This document shows, piece after piece, positions 60,239-64,000 of a stretch of 64,000 nucleotides of DNA. A program made the translations under genes and the position numbers. Location of the stretch: NCBI RefSeq assembly GCF_000024425.1, contig NC_013946.1, positions 2,170,001-2,234,000 of the forward strand, given 5' to 3'. Numbering within the stretch: the stretch's first letter is position 1; each line of letters opens with the position of its first letter. The DNA comes from Meiothermus ruber DSM 1279 (GTDB lineage: Bacteria > Deinococcota > Deinococci > Deinococcales > Thermaceae). Under the pieces are notes generated by a model. The model searched no databases. It saw only the letters and a program-made list of their open reading frames with translations, and was not told the DNA's origin.

Positions 60239-62668
60239 TCAGTCCTGGCCCTGCAAGCCCATTTTGGGCCTGCCCAGAGATGCACTGCCCACCACCTCCA
60301 GCCGGGCATAGCGCAGGACCAGCTTGCGCACCCCATCGGCAAAGGCCACCGTGGCCACGCCATCTTCCAGGCCGACCACCCGCCCCACACCAAACTGAAA
60401 ATGCCGCACCTTTTGCCCCAGCGACAGCCCGGGGGGCTTTTCGGGGGCTTTGGGCTCCAGCAGGAAGCGCTCGAGGTCGGCAAACTCGCCCGCCATCCCC
60501 TCCCCCGGCTCTATATCGAAGGCTTCCCAAAGGCCCCTGGCTTCCGGGGTGAGGCCCAGCGCCTCGAGCCAGCCCGCCCGCTCGGCGTGGGCGAACAGGC
60601 GCAGCACCTTGGCGGCGATGGGCTGGGCCTGCTCGGCCTTCCACCAACGATGTAAGAAGCGCTCGAGGCCCAGCTCGTGGGCGCCCCGGGCCAGGGCCAG
60701 GGTCTGGGCGGTGGAGAGTTCCTCGGCCTTCATCTCCAGGGCCTCCCCCACCCGCTCGACCGCCCCCAGCACCTGCTGGTACTCGGCCTCCTGCAAGAAC
60801 GGCGAGAGCGGGAGGCTGGACAGGGCATAAAGATAAGTATGCTGCGAGCTGCGGGTCAGGGCCACATAGAACAGGCGGCGCTCCTCCTCGAGGTTCTCCG
60901 AACCGCTGTAGGGCAGGGTGCCCTCGTTGCAGTCGGGGATGAAGACCAGGGGCCATTCCAATCCCTTGGCCCGGAAGATGGTCATCAGGCTCAGGCGTTC
61001 GCGGGTCTCCGGCGCGGGCTCGTCGCCCAGGTGCTCCTGGGCCAGCCGCTCGAGGTGCTGCAAGAGCTCGAACACGCGGCCCTTGTCGCGGGTGTACTCG
61101 AGGAAGGCCCGCACCCCCTCGGCCCTGCCCACCCCCACCTCATAGAAGCCCGAGGAACGCAGCAGATGACGGCAATAGTCCAGGCGGGCCTCGAGGGCCA
61201 CCAGCACCGCGTGGGCCGGGCCCTGCGCTATAGCCCCACCCAGCCACTCAAAAAGCTCGGCTAGCTCGCGCAGCCGCCGGGCCACCCGCTCCTCGGCCCC
61301 GGCCAGCTCGGCCCGCAGCGCCTCCACCAGCGAAGCCCCCCGCTCCACCCGCCGCCAGACCGCATCGGCCAGGGCCCGGCTCAGGTAGCGCTTGGGGGTG
61401 TTGTAGACCTGCAGCCAGAGGTGCTTGGTGGGGTTCAGGGCCAGTTGCAGGTAGGCCAGCAGCCCCTGGATCTCCGGGCGCTGGTAGAAGGGCGTGCTGC
61501 CCACCACCCGGTAGGGAATCTGCCGCTCGATCAGGCACTGCTCGATGTAGGGGGTCTGGGCATAGAGCCGCACCAGCACCGCCATCTCGCCAGGCTTGCG
61601 GCCCTGGGCCAGCAGGCCCGCGATATCGCTCACCAGGCCCTGGGCCTGGGCGGGCGTGTGGGGTTCCAGGCGAAGGTGCACCCGGCCCTGGAAGCCCTTG
61701 GTCAGGCTCAGGCGCTTGGGTTCGCGCTGCTGGTTGTGGGCGATCACCCGCCCGGCCAGCACCACCTGCGGCGCGGGGCAGCGGAAGGTATCGCGGATCA
61801 GATATTTTTTGGCCCCATAGCGCTGGGCGAACTCGAGGATAAAGCGCGGGCTGGCCCCCCGCCACTCGTAGATGGTCTGGTCGTCGTCGCCCACCGCCAT
61901 GTAGTTACGGTGGGGCTGGGTAATCAGGTCGAGCATCTCCGACTGGGCCAGGTTTACGTCCTGAAACTCATCCACCAGCACCGCCTGAAAGGCTTTTTGC
62001 ACGGTCTGCAGAATGCCCGGATGGCGCACCAGCACTTCCCAGCCGGTCATGAGCATGTCGTCGAAGGTGAGCAGGCCCTCCTCGAGCCGCACCTGCTCCA
62101 TCAGTTTGTACAGCTCCAGGTACCACTCGAGTTCCTCGGGCGCCTGGGCCTGCGAAGCCACCCGCAGGGCCGCTGGGGGCAGCCCGGCCCCTTTCAGATC
62201 GGCATACTGCAGGTTGCCCTTGCAGGCCCCCACGTAGCTCAAAAAGTCCTCGGCCTCGAGGTTCTCCAGCTCGGAGACCCACTCGAGCTTCAACTCGCGG
62301 GCCCGTCGCAGGGTGCGCTGCAACAGGGCCTGTTCAGAGCCCTCATCCCTGACCTCGGCCAGCTTCAAAAGCCCCTCCGAGGCCGCCTTGCGCACGATGC
62401 GGTAGCCCAGGGCGTGCAGGGTGGAGACCTGGATGGCCTGGGTGTGGGGCCAGCGCGCAAGCGCCCGCTTGAGATCGTCCACCGCCAGGCGGCTAAAGGA
62501 GGTAGCCAGAATCTTGCGGGGCTCGAAGACCCGCTCCCGCACCAGGCGCTCGAGGCGGTGCACCAGTGCGGTGGTCTTGCCGGCCCCGGCCACCGCAAAC
62601 ACCAGCGCCGGCCCCTCGTTGTGGGCTACGATGGCCTGTTGTTCGTCGGTTAGTCGCAAATCAGGCAT
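60239..62668 (-). CDS. UvrD/Rep/PcrA-type superfamily 1 helicase
   Basis: 809 residues from ATG 62668, whose first bases overlap the DUF4276 stop by 8 bp (TTG 62674 is an alternative). Helicase motifs: I FAVAGAGKTTALVHRLERL, Ia TSFSRLAVDDLKRAL, II VLVDEFQDVNLAQSEML, III VGDDDQTIYEWRGASP, V MTIFRAKGLEWPLVFI and VI EERRLFYVALTRSSQHTYL. A C-terminal Tudor-like domain (LGQKVRHFQFGVGRVVG) matches UvrD/PcrA. It is a DNA-unwinding enzyme; CTCGAG sites are frequent, as in core genes. Whether it is a housekeeping paralogue or works with the two upstream genes is open. Confidence 0.88.
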   Translation of the reverse strand: MPDLRLTDEQQAIVAHNEGPALVFAVAGAGKTTALVHRLERLVRERVFEPRKILATSFSRLAVDDLKRALARWPHTQAIQVSTLHALGYRIVRKAASEGLLKLAEVRDEGSEQALLQRTLRRARELKLEWVSELENLEAEDFLSYVGACKGNLQYADLKGAGLPPAALRVASQAQAPEELEWYLELYKLMEQVRLEEGLLTFDDMLMTGWEVLVRHPGILQTVQKAFQAVLVDEFQDVNLAQSEMLDLITQPHRNYMAVGDDDQTIYEWRGASPRFILEFAQRYGAKKYLIRDTFRCPAPQVVLAGRVIAHNQQREPKRLSLTKGFQGRVHLRLEPHTPAQAQGLVSDIAGLLAQGRKPGEMAVLVRLYAQTPYIEQCLIERQIPYRVVGSTPFYQRPEIQGLLAYLQLALNPTKHLWLQVYNTPKRYLSRALADAVWRRVERGASLVEALRAELAGAEERVARRLRELAELFEWLGGAIAQGPAHAVLVALEARLDYCRHLLRSSGFYEVGVGRAEGVRAFLEYTRDKGRVFELLQHLERLAQEHLGDEPAPETRERLSLMTIFRAKGLEWPLVFIPDCNEGTLPYSGSENLEEERRLFYVALTRSSQHTYLYALSSLPLSPFLQEAEYQQVLGAVERVGEALEMKAEELSTAQTLALARGAHELGLERFLHRWWKAEQAQPIAAKVLRLFAHAERAGWLEALGLTPEARGLWEAFDIEPGEGMAGEFADLERFLLEPKAPEKPPGLSLGQKVRHFQFGVGRVVGLEDGVATVAFADGVRKLVLRYARLEVVGSASLGRPKMGLQGQD

Positions 62669-63209
62669 TGGCAATTTTCTCTAGCTCCCGCCAAAGCTTG
62701 TCGAATGAAGGCGCTCTTTCACGCAAAAGATGAGGGTCACATGCCGTGGCCATTCTAGCTACCAACTTGGGTTGATCTACGGTTTCCGAATAGTACCCCA
62801 TACGCCGCTTTATCTCCTCTTTGGCCCCACGAATCGTTTCAACGGCCACCGGAGCCCGTCCCAACCCCAAAGCGTCCGCGCCAGCCAGAAACCAGGTCTC
62901 GAACTCACATTTGGCCAGCACCAGATGACAGCTGAGGCGCGCATCCTGCCTAAGCTGGGACAGAAGACTCGGCGCAAGTTCTGCAGGACAGTCTTCGTCT
63001 GCATCCAGCAGCACCAGGATGGCCCCCTGCTGGCCTAAATTGTTTTGGGCAAGCGCAAGAAAACGCCTCCGTTCTTGCGGATCATTCAAGAAACGGTTTC
63101 GTTGAACCCTGAGCGGTCGCTGGACTTGGAGTGAGGGGAAAAAGCTTCTGATCAGAATGGGCAAAGCCTCCACCTCTCCATGTCCCTCTACAATGGGCGC
63201 AAGTTTCAT
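62661..63209 (-). CDS. DUF4276-family (TOPRIM-like) protein
   Basis: 182 residues. The N-terminus PIVEGHGEVEALPILIRSFF and a later LVLLDADEDCPAEL give the Glu and Asp-x-Asp pattern of TOPRIM-fold nucleases, and CEFETWFLAGADAL is the DUF4276 hallmark. It overlaps the AAA ATPase gene by 4 bp and the helicase by 8 bp, so it is translationally coupled. DUF4276 proteins usually occur next to an AAA ATPase of the SMC/OLD type; a defence role is likely but unproven. No CTCGAG and a lower GC than the neighbours suggest horizontal gain. Confidence 0.85.
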   Translation of the reverse strand: MKLAPIVEGHGEVEALPILIRSFFPSLQVQRPLRVQRNRFLNDPQERRRFLALAQNNLGQQGAILVLLDADEDCPAELAPSLLSQLRQDARLSCHLVLAKCEFETWFLAGADALGLGRAPVAVETIRGAKEEIKRRMGYYSETVDQPKLVARMATACDPHLLRERAPSFDKLWRELEKIANA

Positions 63210-64000
63210 AGAAGTGCGTCTTGGACTGTGGGCAGTTCCAGTTGTCGCTGGCGCAAAAGCTCCCCTGCGGTAAAAAGGTTATCCCGGATAACCTGTTTTT
63301 GTTCCTCTGGTATGGGCCGAACCTCACTTGTTCCCCGCTGCATACCTACCATGAAAAGAGCATCGGGAGACAAGCCCTCATGGTCAAGAAGGTCGGGACT
63401 GTGGGTCGTCAACAAAATCTGACGGCTTTCACTGGCTTCGATCAAGGCATCCGCAAGCACAAAAGCGCTGCCGGGATGCAGGGCCACCTCGGGCTCTTCG
63501 ACCCCCGCTACCGTAACGGCAGTCTGGAAAGCAGCCACCAACACAGCCAGCGCCCGCAAGGTTCCATCCGACATCGAGCTGGCGTAAAAGCGCCAGTCGT
63601 TCTTGTTGTCCATCCGCTGAAAAAAATAGAGGGTTTCCTTGTGACCCAAGATCACAGGCTCAACCTTTGTAACACCCGGAACAATCTTTGAGAGAAACTC
63701 CTGAACCCGCTCTAAGCGTTGGGGAGCATTCCGCATCTGGCGCAGGACGCTGGGCAGGTTGCTACCATCCCGGCGCAGGATGGGGTAGGCATCGGGATCC
63801 TGCAGGTTGCGAATAGCCGCAGGGTTGGGGTTGTAGACGGCGATTCTGGTAAGATAATCGAAAACCTCGTTGAAGCCCTTTTCTGCTGAAACAGCCCTCA
63901 AGTATAGGTCTTGACGGTTGCTAGCCGCGCTCAACCGAGGGTTGGACGCTTTCAACTCACCGCGCTCTAGCACAAAATACCGCTCAGACGAGACTGCGGT
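63206..64000 (-). CDS. AAA family ATPase (AAA_21/OLD-like), C-terminal part
   Basis: The reading frame continues past the right edge, so the N-terminus and Walker A are missing. Visible: YFFQRMDNKNDWRFYASSMS (signature region, SSMSDGTLRALAVLVAAF), Walker B with VEEPEVALHPGS, and the ILLTTHSPDLLDHEGL switch histidine. These are the features of AAA_21-type ATPases found with DUF4276 genes. The stop codon overlaps the next gene by 4 bp. GC is lower than in the rest of the window and no CTCGAG occurs. Likely the sensor ATPase of the two- or three-gene system. Confidence 0.85.
   Translation of the reverse strand, partial: TAVSSERYFVLERGELKASNPRLSAASNRQDLYLRAVSAEKGFNEVFDYLTRIAVYNPNPAAIRNLQDPDAYPILRRDGSNLPSVLRQMRNAPQRLERVQEFLSKIVPGVTKVEPVILGHKETLYFFQRMDNKNDWRFYASSMSDGTLRALAVLVAAFQTAVTVAGVEEPEVALHPGSAFVLADALIEASESRQILLTTHSPDLLDHEGLSPDALFMVGMQRGTSEVRPIPEEQKQVIRDNLFTAGELLRQRQLELPTVQDALL

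Noticed and set aside
60239-64000. Calling the last three genes a canonical Gabija system
   Set aside because: GajA is a single ATPase-TOPRIM protein and GajB is smaller than this helicase; the ATPase is also incomplete in the window, so only a resemblance is claimed.

Overview
This window is a stretch of chromosome from a high-GC thermophile of the Thermaceae, most like Meiothermus. The protein families (Thermus-type DnaE with a PHP domain, ComB, PilC, Crp/SdrP-type regulator, a TpiC-like set of secreted proteins ending in AQ signal sites), the frequent -10 box placed 6-7 nt before a start codon (leaderless mRNAs) and the high GC all fit; the genus is an inference. The hexamer CTCGAG is scattered at about eight per kb, in coding and intergenic DNA alike, far above chance. 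No rRNA, tRNA, CRISPR array or transposase gene was found.

Layout. 1-4551: branched-chain amino-acid (Liv) ABC transporter, cut at the left edge, followed by a kynurenine-formamidase-like hydrolase. 4565-12090: dnaE, asnS, comB, a Crp-type regulator and an orphan LolD-type ATPase. 12138-18676: FAD amine oxidase-like protein, parvulin-type PPIase, a wecG-type glycosyltransferase preceded by a degenerate ComB paralogue, scpB, pilC and an EVE-domain gene. 18792-28514: envelope and metabolic genes (glycolate-oxidase-like flavoprotein, galE, CoA transferase, secreted penicillin acylase, an HEYAH protein, pectinacetylesterase-like enzyme, small barrel-like protein). 28562-34920: a long minus-strand cluster headed by a YtrA-type GntR repressor with a palindromic operator, an ABC-2 transporter, small membrane proteins and a MacA/MacB-type export system. 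35002-42755: second penicillin acylase, VOC, CDGSH, aldo/keto reductase, glycolipid-type glycosyltransferase, D-lactate-dehydrogenase-like flavoprotein. 42756-46003: intergenic repeat, a lipoprotein with an HDHGDD cluster, YceI, SDR and a toxin-antitoxin pair whose toxin is frameshifted. 46076-59876: three c-di-GMP signalling proteins, FeS-type photolyase, secreted DUF4397 and fasciclin proteins, Mrp with a SufR-like regulator. 59922-64000: lipoprotein, a UvrD-like helicase and, directly upstream in the same transcription direction, a DUF4276 (TOPRIM-like) gene and an AAA ATPase cut by the right edge.

The most notable items are: (i) the AAA ATPase/DUF4276/UvrD-helicase string, which has the parts list of a Gabija/OLD-like defence system in split form, with the first two genes lacking the CTCGAG signature and looking acquired; (ii) a 98-bp dispersed hairpin element present twice, in inverted orientation 28 kb apart, one copy supplying the stop codon of wecG; (iii) the CTCGAG iterated palindrome; (iv) a possible structured leader RNA ahead of a c-di-GMP phosphodiesterase/cyclase operon; and (v) several decaying genes (ComB paralogue, ParE/RelE toxin, DUF6992 remnant) and in-frame insertions (21-bp tandem duplication, palindrome-containing insert in a CoA transferase).
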